NCBI RefSeq assembly: GCF_004364865.1
Contig: NZ_SOAU01000001.1
Coordinates: 1,426,001 to 1,490,000 of the forward strand
Origin: Ilumatobacter fluminis
GTDB lineage: Bacteria; Actinomycetota; Acidimicrobiia; Acidimicrobiales; Ilumatobacteraceae
Direction of reading: 5' to 3'
DNA: 64,000 nt
Shown in pieces: positions 16,236 to 25,962 of the stretch (its first letter is position 1; each line of letters opens with the position of its first letter). A program made the translations under genes and the position numbers. The notes beneath the pieces are model-generated. The model saw only the letters and a program-made list of their open reading frames with translations. It ran no database searches and had not been told where the DNA came from.

Positions 16236-16256
16236 TCCAACTGGCGGTGTGTTCGA

Positions 16257-18197
16257 TCAGATGTTCTGCGGGCGGCGGCTGCCGAGCAGCAGGGTCAGGC
16301 CGAACATCATCAGGCCCATGCCGAGCAGGACCATCGTCCGGGTCGAGTCGGAACCCGTCTTGGGCAGCTCGGGCACCAGGGTCGTCGTGGCGCTGTTGGA
16401 GGCGACGACGGTCGTCGTGGTCGTCGGCCCGCCCGAGTCGACCTCGTCGACGGTCGTGCCGATCTTGGCCGACAGGTCGCACACCTCGCCGGGAGCGGGG
16501 TCGCAGCTCAGGTCGGTCGAGGCGGCTTCGAGGAAGAAGCGGCCTTCACCGAACACACCGGCGATGTCGGCCTGGCTCTCGGCGGCGAGTGCGCCGTCGT
16601 AGTTGCCGATCGCCATGGCCTGGTTGACGATCGTGTCATCGGGCGTGACGTCGCTGTCGACCTGCACCAGCAGGGTGATCTCGGGCGTGAACTCGCCGGT
16701 GGCGATGCTGCCGTCGAGGTCGCACTTGACGAGCTGTGGCTTGGTCTGCTCGGTGACTGCGCAGGTGCCGGCGTCGCCGACGATGCTGTAGTCGACGTAG
16801 GTGACGTCGGCCGGCAGGCGGTCGTAGATCGTGACCGGGTCGAGTGTCAGGGCGCCGGTGTTCTCGGCGATCAGGCCGTAGTTGAGCTCGCCGCCGGGCA
16901 GCACCGACGTGGCCGACACCGTCTTTTCGAGCGAGATGGCGGCGAAGGTGTTCTCGATCGTGACGCTGATCGTCTCGTTCTTGTGACCGTTCAGGACGAA
17001 CGAGTCGGGCGTGACCGAGTTGGCGTGGGCGTCGCCGGGGTCGACCTCTTCGATCTTGTAGTTGACGCCTTCGGGGTTGAAGGTGGACGGCAGCGGCACC
17101 GAGATCGTCTGGCCGCCCGTGAGCTGGTAGGTGTCGCCTTCCTGGACGTAGCTGTCACCGACCAGTCGGGAGATCTGGATCGTGTAGGTGGCCGGGCCGG
17201 TCTCGGGGCCGTCGATCACCTTGGTGACCTCGACGGTGTTCTGACAGAACTCGTCGCTCGCCGACGGTGTGGTGGCGGCGGTCTTGCCGTCGAAGGTGAT
17301 CGTCACCGTGGCGGCGTCGGTCGAGAACACCAGGCTCTCACCGGCTGCCAAGGTCGCCTCGCCGCCCGTCCACTGCACGGTCACGGTCTCGGACTCGTTG
17401 TTGGTGACCCGGTGCCAGTAGCGCTCGATCTCACCCTCGACCGACAGGTCGAAGCAGATCGCCTCGACCGACACGTCGGGCACGCAGTCCGGGCTGCCCG
17501 GGGGCAGCTGCGGGTTCCACTCGCACGGCAGCGTCGTCGTGGTGGTCGGCGGCAACGTGGTGGTGGTCGTGGTGGTGGTCGGCGGCAGCGTCGTGGTCGT
17601 CGTCGTCGTCGTGGTGGTGGTCGGCGGCAGCGTCGTGGTGGTCGTGGTGGTGGTCGGCGGCAGCGTCGTGGTGGTCGTGGTGGTCGGCGGCAGCGTGGTG
17701 GTGGTCGTGGTTGTGGTCGTCGTGGTGGTGGTCGTGCCGCTGCCGTCACAGAGGTGCGAGAGGACGAACTTCACGTCGCCGGTCGCGGGCGTGATCTCGG
17801 CCGACGATCCGGCTTGCTCGATGTCGTCGAGGTCGTAGCCGCCCGGGACTGCGACGAAGACGTTGTCGAGCTGGGAGCCGTTGGGGATGATCTGGGCGCC
17901 CGAGAAGGTGAACGAGTCGCCGCTGAGCGACAGGGTGATCGAGACGAACTCGAACGAGTCGTTGTTCGGAGCGGTCACGAAGTGCCAGTAGTCGTTGATG
18001 CCATCAGGGCAGTCGGACCCACCGTTGGCGCCCTGGTTGTTGAGGGGCACCGTCTGGGTCGGGGGCGTGTCGACGGCCGAGACGTGGGTCGCCCCGACCG
18101 TGGTGGTGAGGGCACCGACGATCATGGCGACGAGGCCGATGATCGCGCGTGTACGCCGAGAATTGGATGAACCACGCTGTGGTGTCGCCTGCTGCAT
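16257..18197 (-). CDS. LPKTG-anchored surface protein with Thr-rich stalk
   Basis: A 646-residue exported protein. The start ATG 18197 has a strong Shine-Dalgarno (GGGAGAGG). The signal peptide carries ATRAIIGLVAMIVGALTTTVGA-type hydrophobics ending near HVSA. A small N-terminal domain is followed by a Thr-rich stalk (about residues 150-222) of TTTTT runs broken by LPP. Next come a collagen-binding-B/prealbumin-like domain (EVTKVIDGPETGPATYTIQ...YKIEEVDPGDAHANSV), a DUF11-like domain (SLEKTVSATSVLPGGELNYGLIAENTG...), and the sorting signal LPKTG (611-615) with a hydrophobic helix and GSRRPQNI. It should be covalently attached to the wall by a sortase; the only sortase in the window is 8 kb away. 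It is a probable adhesive stalk. Confidence 0.88.
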   Translation of the reverse strand: MQQATPQRGSSNSRRTRAIIGLVAMIVGALTTTVGATHVSAVDTPPTQTVPLNNQGANGGSDCPDGINDYWHFVTAPNNDSFEFVSITLSLSGDSFTFSGAQIIPNGSQLDNVFVAVPGGYDLDDIEQAGSSAEITPATGDVKFVLSHLCDGSGTTTTTTTTTTTTTTLPPTTTTTTTLPPTTTTTTTTLPPTTTTTTTTTTTLPPTTTTTTTTLPPTTTTTLPCEWNPQLPPGSPDCVPDVSVEAICFDLSVEGEIERYWHRVTNNESETVTVQWTGGEATLAAGESLVFSTDAATVTITFDGKTAATTPSASDEFCQNTVEVTKVIDGPETGPATYTIQISRLVGDSYVQEGDTYQLTGGQTISVPLPSTFNPEGVNYKIEEVDPGDAHANSVTPDSFVLNGHKNETISVTIENTFAAISLEKTVSATSVLPGGELNYGLIAENTGALTLDPVTIYDRLPADVTYVDYSIVGDAGTCAVTEQTKPQLVKCDLDGSIATGEFTPEITLLVQVDSDVTPDDTIVNQAMAIGNYDGALAAESQADIAGVFGEGRFFLEAASTDLSCDPAPGEVCDLSAKIGTTVDEVDSGGPTTTTTVVASNSATTTLVPELPKTGSDSTRTMVLLGMGLMMFGLTLLLGSRRPQNI

Positions 18198-18307
18198 TGT
18201 GTGACCTCTCCCTGGTGTCTGTGACGCACAGTAGCGAACAGGTGCGGGGAACGTACATCGATTTTGCGGTTCCTTGAACCAACGTGAACGGCAGGCCGGG
18301 ACGCGAA

Positions 18308-18337
18308 ACACCGCGTGGTCGTTCGACCACGCGGTGT
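18308..18337 (-). terminator. Hairpin downstream of the acyl-CoA ligase gene
   Basis: A perfect palindromic hairpin: ACACCGCGTGGTC pairs with GACCACGCGGTGT around GTTC. It lies 29 bp after the ligase stop on the minus strand, with a short TTTCG tail. It separates the ligase from the LPKTG-protein promoter. Confidence 0.7.
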
Positions 18338-18365
18338 GTCTGAATCGTCGAGTGGATGAGCGTCG

Positions 18366-19916
18366 TCAGCCGTCGCGGAGCATCCGTCGAAGGATCTTGC
18401 CGCTCGCCGACTTGGGGATCTCGTCGATGAACTCGACGAGGCGGACCTGCTTGTAGCTGGCGACGTGCTCGGCCACGTACGCCTGCAGCTCGTCGATCGA
18501 GAGGTCGCCGGCGCCGGGCTGGCGGACGATGAACGCCTTCGGGATCTCGCCCGCTTCCTCGTCGGGGATCCCGATGACGGCCACGTCGGCCACCTTCGGG
18601 TGGGCGACCAGGAGCGCCTCGAGTTCGGCCGGCGGCACCTGGAAGCCCTTGTACTTGATGAGTTCCTTCACCCGGTCGACGATCGACACGTGGTGGTGTT
18701 CGTCGACCACGGCGACGTCGCCGGTGTGCAGCCACCCGTCGTCGTCGATCGTGTTCCGGGTGGCGCTCTCGTTGTTGAGATACCCCTTCATGACCTGAGG
18801 ACCGCGAACCCACAGTTCGCCTTCGCCGCCGACGTCTTGATCCTCGCCCGTCTCCGGGTCGACGATGCGGGTTTCGGTGTTCGGGACGGTGATGCCCGAC
18901 GTGCCCGGACGGAAGTCGCCCTCGAACGTGCAGTGACTGACCGGGCTGAGTTCGGTCATGCCGTAGCCCTGGACGACCTCGCATTCGATGCGCTTGGCCG
19001 CCTCGGCGGCGAGTTCGGCGCCGAGCGGGGCGGCACCGGAGAACACCTGCACGAGCGACGACAGGTCGTACTCGTCGACGAGCGGGTGCTTGGCGAGCGC
19101 CAGGATCACCGGCGGCACCGCATAGATGCGGGTGATCTTCTCGTTCTGCGTGAGTTCGAGCGCCTGCTGCAGATCGAATCGGGGCAGGGTGATGACGGTG
19201 GCGCCGATCGACAGCTGCAGGTTCATCAACACCTGCATGCCGTAGATGTGGAAGAACGGCAGAAACGCGAGCGACACCTCGTGCTCGCGCAGATTGACCG
19301 ACGGTTCGGTCTGTACACAGTTCGCGACGAGGTTGTGGTGGGTGAGCATGACGCCCTTGGGCAGGCCGGTCGTACCCGACGAGTAGGGGAGCACCACGAC
19401 CTGGTCGTGGAGGTCGACCGGTACCTGCTCGACCGGATCGGCGGCCAGCAGTTCGAGTGCGTTGGCGGTGCCCTCCGCTCCGTCGAGGGTCATCACCTCG
19501 TCGATCGAGGTGCCCTCGATCGCTTCCTTGGCGGTCTCGGCGAACATGCCGATCGTGACGAGCAGTGTTGCGCCGGCGTCGTTGAGCTGGAAGCGGACCT
19601 CTTCGGCCCCGTACGTCGGGTTGATCGTCGTGACGGTGCCCCCGGCGACGGCCGTGCCGTGGAACGCGATCGCGTACTCCGGGATGTTCGGCGCCATCAG
19701 GCCGAGCACGTCGCCCTTGCCGAACCCGCGTGCCTGGAGGCCGCCGGCGAATCGGTGGATCATCTCGCGCAGCTGGGCGTAGGTGTACGACCGGCCCGAC
19801 GGGCCGTCCATCAGCGCGACGCGGTCGGGAAGCTCGTCGGCGCGGCGAAGGATGTGTTCGGTGATCGTCGTCTCGGGGATCTCGACGTCGGGCACCGGGC
19901 TGCGATGGATGATCAT
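18366..19916 (-). CDS. Acyl-CoA ligase, 4-coumarate-CoA ligase-like
   Basis: A 516-residue ANL-superfamily enzyme that adenylates a carboxylic acid and forms its CoA thioester. Visible motifs are the P-loop YSSGTTGLPKGVMLTHHN, the QGYGMTELSP motif, DGWLHTGDVA, VDRVKELIKYKGFQVPPAELE and the catalytic-lysine end SASGKILRRMLR. Length and spacing match plant-type 4CL and related bacterial aryl/fatty-acyl ligases; the substrate is not determined. It stands alone between the HxlR gene and a clear terminator hairpin. Confidence 0.9.
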   Translation of the reverse strand: MIIHRSPVPDVEIPETTITEHILRRADELPDRVALMDGPSGRSYTYAQLREMIHRFAGGLQARGFGKGDVLGLMAPNIPEYAIAFHGTAVAGGTVTTINPTYGAEEVRFQLNDAGATLLVTIGMFAETAKEAIEGTSIDEVMTLDGAEGTANALELLAADPVEQVPVDLHDQVVVLPYSSGTTGLPKGVMLTHHNLVANCVQTEPSVNLREHEVSLAFLPFFHIYGMQVLMNLQLSIGATVITLPRFDLQQALELTQNEKITRIYAVPPVILALAKHPLVDEYDLSSLVQVFSGAAPLGAELAAEAAKRIECEVVQGYGMTELSPVSHCTFEGDFRPGTSGITVPNTETRIVDPETGEDQDVGGEGELWVRGPQVMKGYLNNESATRNTIDDDGWLHTGDVAVVDEHHHVSIVDRVKELIKYKGFQVPPAELEALLVAHPKVADVAVIGIPDEEAGEIPKAFIVRQPGAGDLSIDELQAYVAEHVASYKQVRLVEFIDEIPKSASGKILRRMLRDG

Positions 19917-19967
19917 GCCCCGGACACTAGTGACCGTTCGGCCGGCCGGAGAAGGGCCGCCAGGCGT

Positions 19968-20432
19968 TCAGTCGGCGCCGGGGCCCTCGATTGCGCGGAC
20001 GTCTCGGCCGTGCAGCGTCTCGCCGCAGCAGTCGCACACGAGGCGGGTGTGGGTGACGTTGCCGCACGTGCGGTGTTCGAGCAGGATCGGCTCGTTTCCC
20101 TCGCCGGTGATCCACTCGTCGCCCCACTCCCGCAACGTCGTGATGACGGGCCACAGGGCCTTGCCTTTGGGGGTGAGCACGTAGTCGTAGCGCAGCCGCC
20201 CCTCGTCGTACGTCCGTCGCTCGAGCACGTCCGCGGCGACGAGCTTGTCGAGTCGGTCGGTCAGCACATTGCGGGAGATGCCGAGCCGTTCGACGAAGTC
20301 GTCGAAGCGCCGGACGCCGAGGAAGCAGTCGCGGAGGATGAGCAACGTCCACCATTCACCGACGATCTCGAGCGCTTGGGCGATCGAGCAGTTCATGTCG
20401 GCGAAGGAGACCTTGCGCATGTCCTCGATCAT
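19968..20432 (-). CDS. HxlR-family transcriptional regulator
   Basis: A 154-residue winged-helix protein. CSIAQALEIVGEWWTLLILRDCFLGVRRFDDFVERLGISRNVLTDRLDKLVAADVLERRTYDEGRLRYDYVLTPKGKALWPVI is the full HxlR signature. A C-terminal extension has four cysteines (RTCGNVTHTRLVCDCCGE) that could bind zinc. It is divergent from a thioesterase/MFS pair. A long inverted repeat fills the 43-bp gap between the two starts, so it probably represses both directions in response to a ligand. ATG 20420 is an alternative start. Confidence 0.9.
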   Translation of the reverse strand: MIEDMRKVSFADMNCSIAQALEIVGEWWTLLILRDCFLGVRRFDDFVERLGISRNVLTDRLDKLVAADVLERRTYDEGRLRYDYVLTPKGKALWPVITTLREWGDEWITGEGNEPILLEHRTCGNVTHTRLVCDCCGETLHGRDVRAIEGPGAD

Positions 20433-20436
20433 ACGA

Positions 20437-20487
20437 GGGTTGCGTCATGCAACTCAACATGTCATGCTGAGTTGTATGACGCAACCC
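20437..20487. promoter_or_regulatory. Probable HxlR operator in the divergent promoter
   Basis: GGTTGCGTCATGCAACTCA is mirrored by TGAGTTGTATGACGCAACC with a single mismatch, around an 11-nt centre. The repeat covers the whole intergenic gap and the thioesterase start codon (20476). Confidence 0.65.
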
Positions 20488-21285
20488 ACCCTCCCCGAGT
20501 TCGCCGGAACCGTGCTGCAGCCCGACGGCCGCGACGGTTTCGAGGTCGACCTGCCCGACCGCTGGGCATCGCTCGTCGGTGTCCACGGCGGCTACATGGT
20601 CGGCTTGGCCGTGCGAGCCGCGGAGCAGGTGGTGCCCGACCGTTCCGTCCGTACCGTCTCGACGAGCTTCCGGTCGAGCGTGGCGCTCGGATCGGCGACC
20701 CTGCACGCGACCGAGGTGCGACGGGGGAGGAGTGCGTCGAACGTCGACGTCGTGCTCCGCCAGGACGGTCGCGACGCGATGGTCGTCCACGTGACGATGC
20801 TCGCCGCCCTCGACGGTGGTCGGAGCGTCGAGTGGGAGCGGCGGACGCCGCTGCCGATCCCGCCGGTCGACGAGTGCGTCGACATCGTCCCCCCGACTCC
20901 GGTGCCGCACTTCCTGCGCGCCGACGGACGACTCGATCCGTCGAGCCTCCCGTTCAGCGACGGCCCCGACACGTCGGTGCGCGGCTACGTGCGCCCCCTC
21001 GCGGGTGAGCGCGTCGACGCTGCCTGGCTCGCGATGATCTGCGACTGGTTCCCGCCGCCGGCGTTCGTGAACGTGATGCCGCCCGCCGGTGGCATCAGCG
21101 TCGACATGCTGACCCACATCCACCGGCCCACCCCGCCGACCGGCGACGACGGGTGGCTCGGCGGGTGGTTCGAGATCGAGACCAGCCACGACGGACTCGC
21201 GACCGAACGGGGCCGCATCGTGACACCCGACGGCCTGGCCGTCGCCGACTCCATCCAGACCCGATGGACGGCCGCCCGTGGCTGA
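20476..21285 (+). CDS. Acyl-CoA thioesterase (TesB-like double hotdog)
   Basis: A 269-residue protein. LPDRWASLVGVHGGYMVGLAVRAAEQVVPDRSVRTVSTSFRSSVALGSATLHATEVRRGRSASNVDVVLRQDGRDAMVVHVTMLA matches the thioesterase-like hotdog pattern, with the second hotdog after residue 150 (WLAMICDWFPPPAFVNVMPPAGGISVDMLTHIHRP). It hydrolyses an acyl-CoA; the substrate is unknown. It starts inside the HxlR operator, and its end overlaps the following MFS gene by 8 bp, so the two are co-translated and probably derepressed together. Confidence 0.8.
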   Translation: MTQPTLPEFAGTVLQPDGRDGFEVDLPDRWASLVGVHGGYMVGLAVRAAEQVVPDRSVRTVSTSFRSSVALGSATLHATEVRRGRSASNVDVVLRQDGRDAMVVHVTMLAALDGGRSVEWERRTPLPIPPVDECVDIVPPTPVPHFLRADGRLDPSSLPFSDGPDTSVRGYVRPLAGERVDAAWLAMICDWFPPPAFVNVMPPAGGISVDMLTHIHRPTPPTGDDGWLGGWFEIETSHDGLATERGRIVTPDGLAVADSIQTRWTAARG

Positions 21286-22690
21286 GGTCGTCGACGAGGC
21301 GCGACGGCGACGCACCCTCACCATCGCCTCGCTGGCAACGCTCGCGACCTTCCTCGACACGACGATCCTGTTCGTCGCGTTCCCCGAGATCGGCGCCACC
21401 TTCTCCGACACGAGCCCGGCGACGCTGTCGTGGGTCCTGAACGCCTACACCATCGTCTTCGCAGCGTTCCTGATCCCGGCGGGCAAGATCGCCGACCGGG
21501 TGGGGCACCGTCGATCGTTCCTCGCCGGGTCGGCCCTGTTCACGGTCGCCTCCATGGTGTGTGGGCTGGCGCCGACCGCCGAACTCCTCATCGCCGGACG
21601 CATCGTGCAAGCCGTGGGCGGAGCGATCCTGATCCCGGCATCACTCGCCCTCGTGATGCGCGCCTACCCGCGCCATGAACTCCCGCGCGCCGTTGCGATC
21701 TGGGGAGCCGCGGGAGCCGTCGCCGGCGCACTCGGACCGACGCTCGGCGCTGCCGTGGTCGAGGGGCTCGGATGGCGTTGGGCGTTCTTCATCAACCTTC
21801 CTGTCGGTGCGTACACGATCATCGCCGGGCGACGCACGCTCCAGGAGTCGAGCGACCCGGACACGGCGATCCCGAACACCGTCGGGGTCGTGCTCGTCGC
21901 TGCCGCGGCGGGAGCGATCTCCTACGCAGTGGTCGAGACCGAGACGAACGGCTGGTGGAGCAGCGCCACCATCGGCTGGTTCGTGCTCGGTGCCGTGCTG
22001 GTCGCCGTGTTCGTCGCCCACCAGCGGCGCACCGCGGCGCCGGTGCTCGATCTCGATCTGTTCCGCATCCGCAACGTCGCCTGGTCGGATCTCGCCGGAC
22101 TCGTGTTCGGCGTCGCCTTCTCGGCGATGTTCCTGGCGTCGATCCTGTTCCTCACCTCGGTGTGGGGATGGACGGTGCTCGAGGCGGGCTTCGGGGTGGC
22201 ACCCGGCCCGGCGCTCGTCGCCATCTTGGCGCCGCGCCTCGGCTCGCTCGCCGGCCGGATCGGGCAACGACCGATCCTCGTCGCCGGCGCGCTCGCCTAC
22301 GCCGCCGGCGGGCTCTGGCGCGTCGTCGCGCTCGGACCCGACGTCGACTACCTCGTCGACTACTTCCCGTCGATGCTGCTCACCGGTTTCGGTGTCGCCT
22401 GTATCTGGCCGCAGCTGTCGAGCGCAGTGGCGCAGGCGCTGCCGCCCAACCGGGCCGGCATCGGTGGGGCATCGCTGCAGGCCGCGCGCCAGTTCGGCGG
22501 CACCTTCGGTGTCGCGATCGCGGTGGCGCTCGTGGCCGGAGCCGACTCGCTCGAGGCATCGCTCGACGCATTCGAGCAGGTGTGGTGGGTCATCGTGATC
22601 GGCGGTGTCGGTACCGCGCTGCTCGTGTTGCCGATGCGAACAGCGGCATCGGCACCGGTCGCTCCGGTCTCGGCGGCCGCCGAGGCCTGA
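21278..22690 (+). CDS. MFS drug-efflux transporter (DHA2-like)
   Basis: A 470-residue membrane protein beginning at GTG 21278. Sequential helices include TIASLATLATFLDTTILFVAFPEIG (motif D1-like), AGKIADRVGHRRSFLAGSALF (motif A, GxxxDRxGxRR), IAGRIVQAVGGAILIPASLALV (motif B) and WGAAGAVAGALGPTLGAAVVEGLGWRWAFFINLPVG (motif C). This is the DHA2/QacA-type 14-helix layout. It probably exports toxic organic compounds by proton antiport. Its coupling to a thioesterase under an HxlR regulator suggests export of an acid released from CoA, or of a lipophilic toxin. Confidence 0.88.
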   Translation: MAEVVDEARRRRTLTIASLATLATFLDTTILFVAFPEIGATFSDTSPATLSWVLNAYTIVFAAFLIPAGKIADRVGHRRSFLAGSALFTVASMVCGLAPTAELLIAGRIVQAVGGAILIPASLALVMRAYPRHELPRAVAIWGAAGAVAGALGPTLGAAVVEGLGWRWAFFINLPVGAYTIIAGRRTLQESSDPDTAIPNTVGVVLVAAAAGAISYAVVETETNGWWSSATIGWFVLGAVLVAVFVAHQRRTAAPVLDLDLFRIRNVAWSDLAGLVFGVAFSAMFLASILFLTSVWGWTVLEAGFGVAPGPALVAILAPRLGSLAGRIGQRPILVAGALAYAAGGLWRVVALGPDVDYLVDYFPSMLLTGFGVACIWPQLSSAVAQALPPNRAGIGGASLQAARQFGGTFGVAIAVALVAGADSLEASLDAFEQVWWVIVIGGVGTALLVLPMRTAASAPVAPVSAAAEA

Positions 22691-22725
22691 ACCCGGGCGG
22701 TCGCCGCCCACTACGGTGACGCGCC

Positions 22726-23823
22726 ATGACGCATCGCGATCCCGTGCTGATGGGCCCCGGCCCGTGCAACCCGTACCCCGAGGTGATGGAGGCCTACGCC
22801 CGACCGGTACTCGGCCACCTCGACCCCGACTTCATCGCCTTGATGGACGAGGTCGGCGACCGGTTGCGTCAGGTCTTCCAGACGACCAACCAGCTCACGT
22901 TCGCCGTGTCGGGCACCGGCTCGGCGGGCATGGAGGCCGCGTTCGTGAACTTCGTCGGACCCGGTGACACCGTCGTGGTGGGTGTCAACGGTGTGTTCGG
23001 CGGGCGCATGTGCGACGTCGCCGCCCGGTGCGGCGCCGAGGTCGTCCGGGTCGACGCTCCATGGGGCGCGCCGATCGACCCGAACGACCTGATCGACGCA
23101 CACCCGAGCCCGAAGATGATCGCGGTCGTGCACGCCGAGACGTCGACCGGCGTCCGGAACGACCTCGCCACGCTCGGGGCGAAGAAGGGCGACGCGCTCC
23201 TCCTCGCCGACTGTGTGACGTCGCTCGGCGGGATCGACCTCCGGATCGACGAGTGGGGCGTCGACATCGCCTACTCCGGCACCCAGAAGTGCCTCGGCGT
23301 GCCGCCCGGTCTCGCGCCGCTCACCGTCTCCGATCGTGCTCTCACCCACCTCCGCGAGACGCCGCAGTCGTGGTACCTCGATCTGAACATGATCGCCAAG
23401 TACGTCACCGGTGGCGACGGGGCCCGTGCCTATCACCACACCGCTCCGATCTCGAGCCTGTACGGGATCCACGCCGGGCTCGGTGCACTGCTCGACGAGG
23501 GGCTCGAGGCGTCGTTCGCCCGTCATCAGGCCGTCGGCGACGCACTCCAGGCCGGTCTGGTGGATCGTGGCTTCGAACTGTTCGCCGCCGAGGGCAATCG
23601 GCTGCCGCAACTGACCTCGGTCTGGGTGCCCGAAGACCGTCTGCCCGACGGTGCGACCGAGGCCGACGTGCGCCGGTCGCTGCTTCTCGACTACGGCGTC
23701 GAGATCGGTGGCGGACTCGGCGATCTGGCCGGCAAGGGCTGGCGGATCGGCCTGATGGGCCACACCGCCCGCATGCGCAACGTGCAGTTGCTGCTGGCGA
23801 GCCTCGACGACATCCTCGTGTGA
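22726..23823 (+). CDS. Class V aminotransferase (alanine-glyoxylate/serine-pyruvate type)
   Basis: A 365-residue PLP enzyme. [29 protein letters not shown] is the classical AGT/SPT start. [23 protein letters not shown] binds the cofactor phosphate. [14 protein letters not shown] and [37 protein letters not shown] carry the Schiff-base Lys188. It transfers an amino group between a small amino acid and glyoxylate/pyruvate in the cytoplasm. It stands alone, 35 bp after the MFS gene, and could be a distal member of that operon. Confidence 0.88.
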   Translation: MTHRDPVLMGPGPCNPYPEVMEAYARPVLGHLDPDFIALMDEVGDRLRQVFQTTNQLTFAVSGTGSAGMEAAFVNFVGPGDTVVVGVNGVFGGRMCDVAARCGAEVVRVDAPWGAPIDPNDLIDAHPSPKMIAVVHAETSTGVRNDLATLGAKKGDALLLADCVTSLGGIDLRIDEWGVDIAYSGTQKCLGVPPGLAPLTVSDRALTHLRETPQSWYLDLNMIAKYVTGGDGARAYHHTAPISSLYGIHAGLGALLDEGLEASFARHQAVGDALQAGLVDRGFELFAAEGNRLPQLTSVWVPEDRLPDGATEADVRRSLLLDYGVEIGGGLGDLAGKGWRIGLMGHTARMRNVQLLLASLDDILV

Positions 23824-23846
23824 GGTGGGCCCGGGCCCGAACGCGA

Positions 23847-23964
23847 CAGATCCACGAGGTGTGATCCGTTCAACTCGGAATCGGTTTCGGGACCAGGAGC
23901 CACGCTGTGCGACCGAGTGATCGCTTCGTGGGTCTGTGTCCCCGATGGGCACCTCGTGGATCTG
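23847..23964. repeat. Nested inverted-repeat element in a 285-bp gene-free gap
   Basis: A perfect 15-bp arm CAGATCCACGAGGTG (23847-23861) is mirrored at 23950-23964. Inside, ACTCGG and CCGAGT and further short complements can pair, so the about 118-nt unit could fold as a branched RNA or represent a MITE-like insertion. No target duplication is evident. The rest of the gap (23965-24108) shows no gene; a Shine-Dalgarno-like GGAGG precedes the next start. Confidence 0.6.
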
Positions 23965-24108
23965 ACTTGTGCTGACAGCATCGCGCCGGTGGACCGATCG
24001 GGCAAGGGGAAAAGGTCCCGACGCGGTGATAACGGGTGTTTCTCCAGTGGAGACTGGAAGTGGGTTAGGTTGCGCGGCGAGTAACCCACGACGCCCTCGG
24101 GAGGCGAC

Positions 24109-24777
24109 ATGTCAGACACGGCAACCAACCCAGCAACCGACCCGTCCTCGGCGAGCCCGGACGGCCCGTCCGACGTCATCACGATCACGCGCAGCGGGGT
24201 CGACAAGTTCCTGATCGCTCTCGGCGCCGTCGTCACGATCGTCCTCGTCGTGGCCGGAGCGCTCCTGATGTACGCCAGCAACTTCACTGCCGACTACGTG
24301 TCCGACGAGCTGACCGCACAGGGCATCACCTTCCCCTCGGCCGAGGCGCTCGCGGAGGAAGGTCGCGACGACCTCGCCGAGTACGGCGGCGAACTCGTCG
24401 ACACCGGCAAGGAGGCAGAGGCGTACTCGAGCTACATCGCCGGCCACATCGAGGGCATCGGCGGCGGGCTCTCGTACGCCGAACTCGGCGCGCCGCAATC
24501 CGAGGCGAATGCTGCGGTGCAGGACGCCGTGGCGTCGGGAGCGAGCGAGGCCGAGATCGACGAGTTGCAGGCGGCGGCCGACGAGATCACCGGCACCCGT
24601 GACACGGTGCTGAAGGGTGAGATCCTGCGTGGCACCCTGCTGAACGTGTACGCCTGGGCGACGGTGGGTCAGATCGCCGGCATCGCTGCGTGGGTCGCGT
24701 TCGGTGCGGCCTTGGTGTGCCTGATCCTGGTGATCGCCGGCCTGGTCCACATGCGGCGCCAGTCGAGCACCACCTGA
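24109..24777 (+). CDS. Two-helix membrane protein of unknown function
   Basis: A 222-residue protein. A short polar N-terminus is followed by TM1 (about 36-58, FLIALGAVVTIVLVVAGALLMYA). An external-type loop of about 120 residues is rich in Ala, Glu and Gly (FTADYVSDELTAQGITFPSAEALAEEGRDDLAEYGGELVD...). TM2 is near residues 188-214 (IAGIAAWVAFGAALVCLILVIAGLV). I do not recognise a named domain. The loop with its YVSDELTAQGITFP pattern resembles conserved actinobacterial 'aromatic ring-opening dioxygenase-like' membrane hypotheticals, but this is a weak recollection. A good ribosome site (GGGAGGCGAC) supports the start. Confidence 0.75.
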   Translation: MSDTATNPATDPSSASPDGPSDVITITRSGVDKFLIALGAVVTIVLVVAGALLMYASNFTADYVSDELTAQGITFPSAEALAEEGRDDLAEYGGELVDTGKEAEAYSSYIAGHIEGIGGGLSYAELGAPQSEANAAVQDAVASGASEAEIDELQAAADEITGTRDTVLKGEILRGTLLNVYAWATVGQIAGIAAWVAFGAALVCLILVIAGLVHMRRQSSTT

Positions 24778-24802
24778 TCTGGCGGGCTCGGGTCGCCCTG
24801 GC

Positions 24803-25962
24803 TCAGAAGTGCCTGGCGACCCGGATCGCCACCACGGCGCCGACGGCCATCGCAACGGCCGTCACGATCCACATCGGTCCGTAGCCGGCGCGCTCGATGA
24901 GGACGCCCGATGCCAGCGGGCCGACGAACACGCCGACGTACACGCCTGTCTGGGTGATGCCGGTTGCCGCTGCGGCGCGCCCGGCGTTCGTGCGGACGAT
25001 GCCGAAGTTCGTGAACACGGGCCAGATCCAGCCACCGGCGAACCCGACGAGCGTCGCGATCACGTGGACGGGCGCCGACCGGACGGCCAGGAGGGCGACG
25101 CCGGTGGCACCGACCAGTGCGATCACGCCGGCGCGCCGGAACGGGAGCGAAGGCGATCGGTCGAGGCGCACACCGCAGACGAGCCGGATGGCCACACCGA
25201 GCGCTGCGCCACCCGCCAACATGAGCCCTGCAACGCCCTCACCGAGACCGGCGTCGACGCCAGATTCCACGACCCAGGCGTTGAGCGCACCGGCACCGAA
25301 CGACAGGAAACCGCTCGCGACGGCGGCCCCGAGCAGGGCCGTCGACGGAGAACCGGATCGACGGTGATGGTCGTCCGTCTCACGGTCGGGTGCCTCGTAG
25401 GGGCCGAGGACACGCATGACGGCGGCGGCGGTGCCGAACCCGATCGCCGCCACCGTCACAAAGGCCCAGCGCCAGCCGACGGTGAGCGCGATCACGGGAA
25501 CGGCCAGTCCGCTCAGCATCGAGGCCAGCGGCATGCCCGACTGCTTGATGCTGATCGCGAACCCGAGCCGTTCGAGACGAGCCGACGCCAGGGCGAGGTT
25601 CACGGCGGTCTGGGCCGCGGCGTTGCACACACCGATCAGCGCCATGACGGCGACGAGCAGCCCGAACGACCTCGCCGTCGCGGCGATCGCCACATTGGCT
25701 GCCGCTGCGATCGACAGGGCGGCAACGATCTGCCGGCGAGGGCCGACCCGCTGTGCGACTCGTCCGAGCGGGATCGAGGCGAAGCTCGCTGCGAGGAAGT
25801 AGCCGCTCATCGCCCATGCGTAGACCGACTCGCCGACGTCGAACTCGCTGCGCATCTGCACGGCGAGTGCGCCGACGAGGAAGCCGGGCAGCGCCGAGGC
25901 GACCGCTGCGGAGACCGAGACGGCGACGACGGGTCTCGCCGACGGGCGCGTGTCGAGGTCGG

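Noticed and set aside
17535-17745. GGT/GTC-rich repeats considered as a tandem satellite or CRISPR
   Set aside because: They encode the Thr-rich stalk of the LPKTG protein and have no unique spacers.
23824-24108. A tRNA or known riboswitch in the 285-bp gap
   Set aside because: No cloverleaf with a T-loop sequence (GTTCRANNC) in proper position and no recognisable riboswitch core was found; only the nested inverted repeat stands out.
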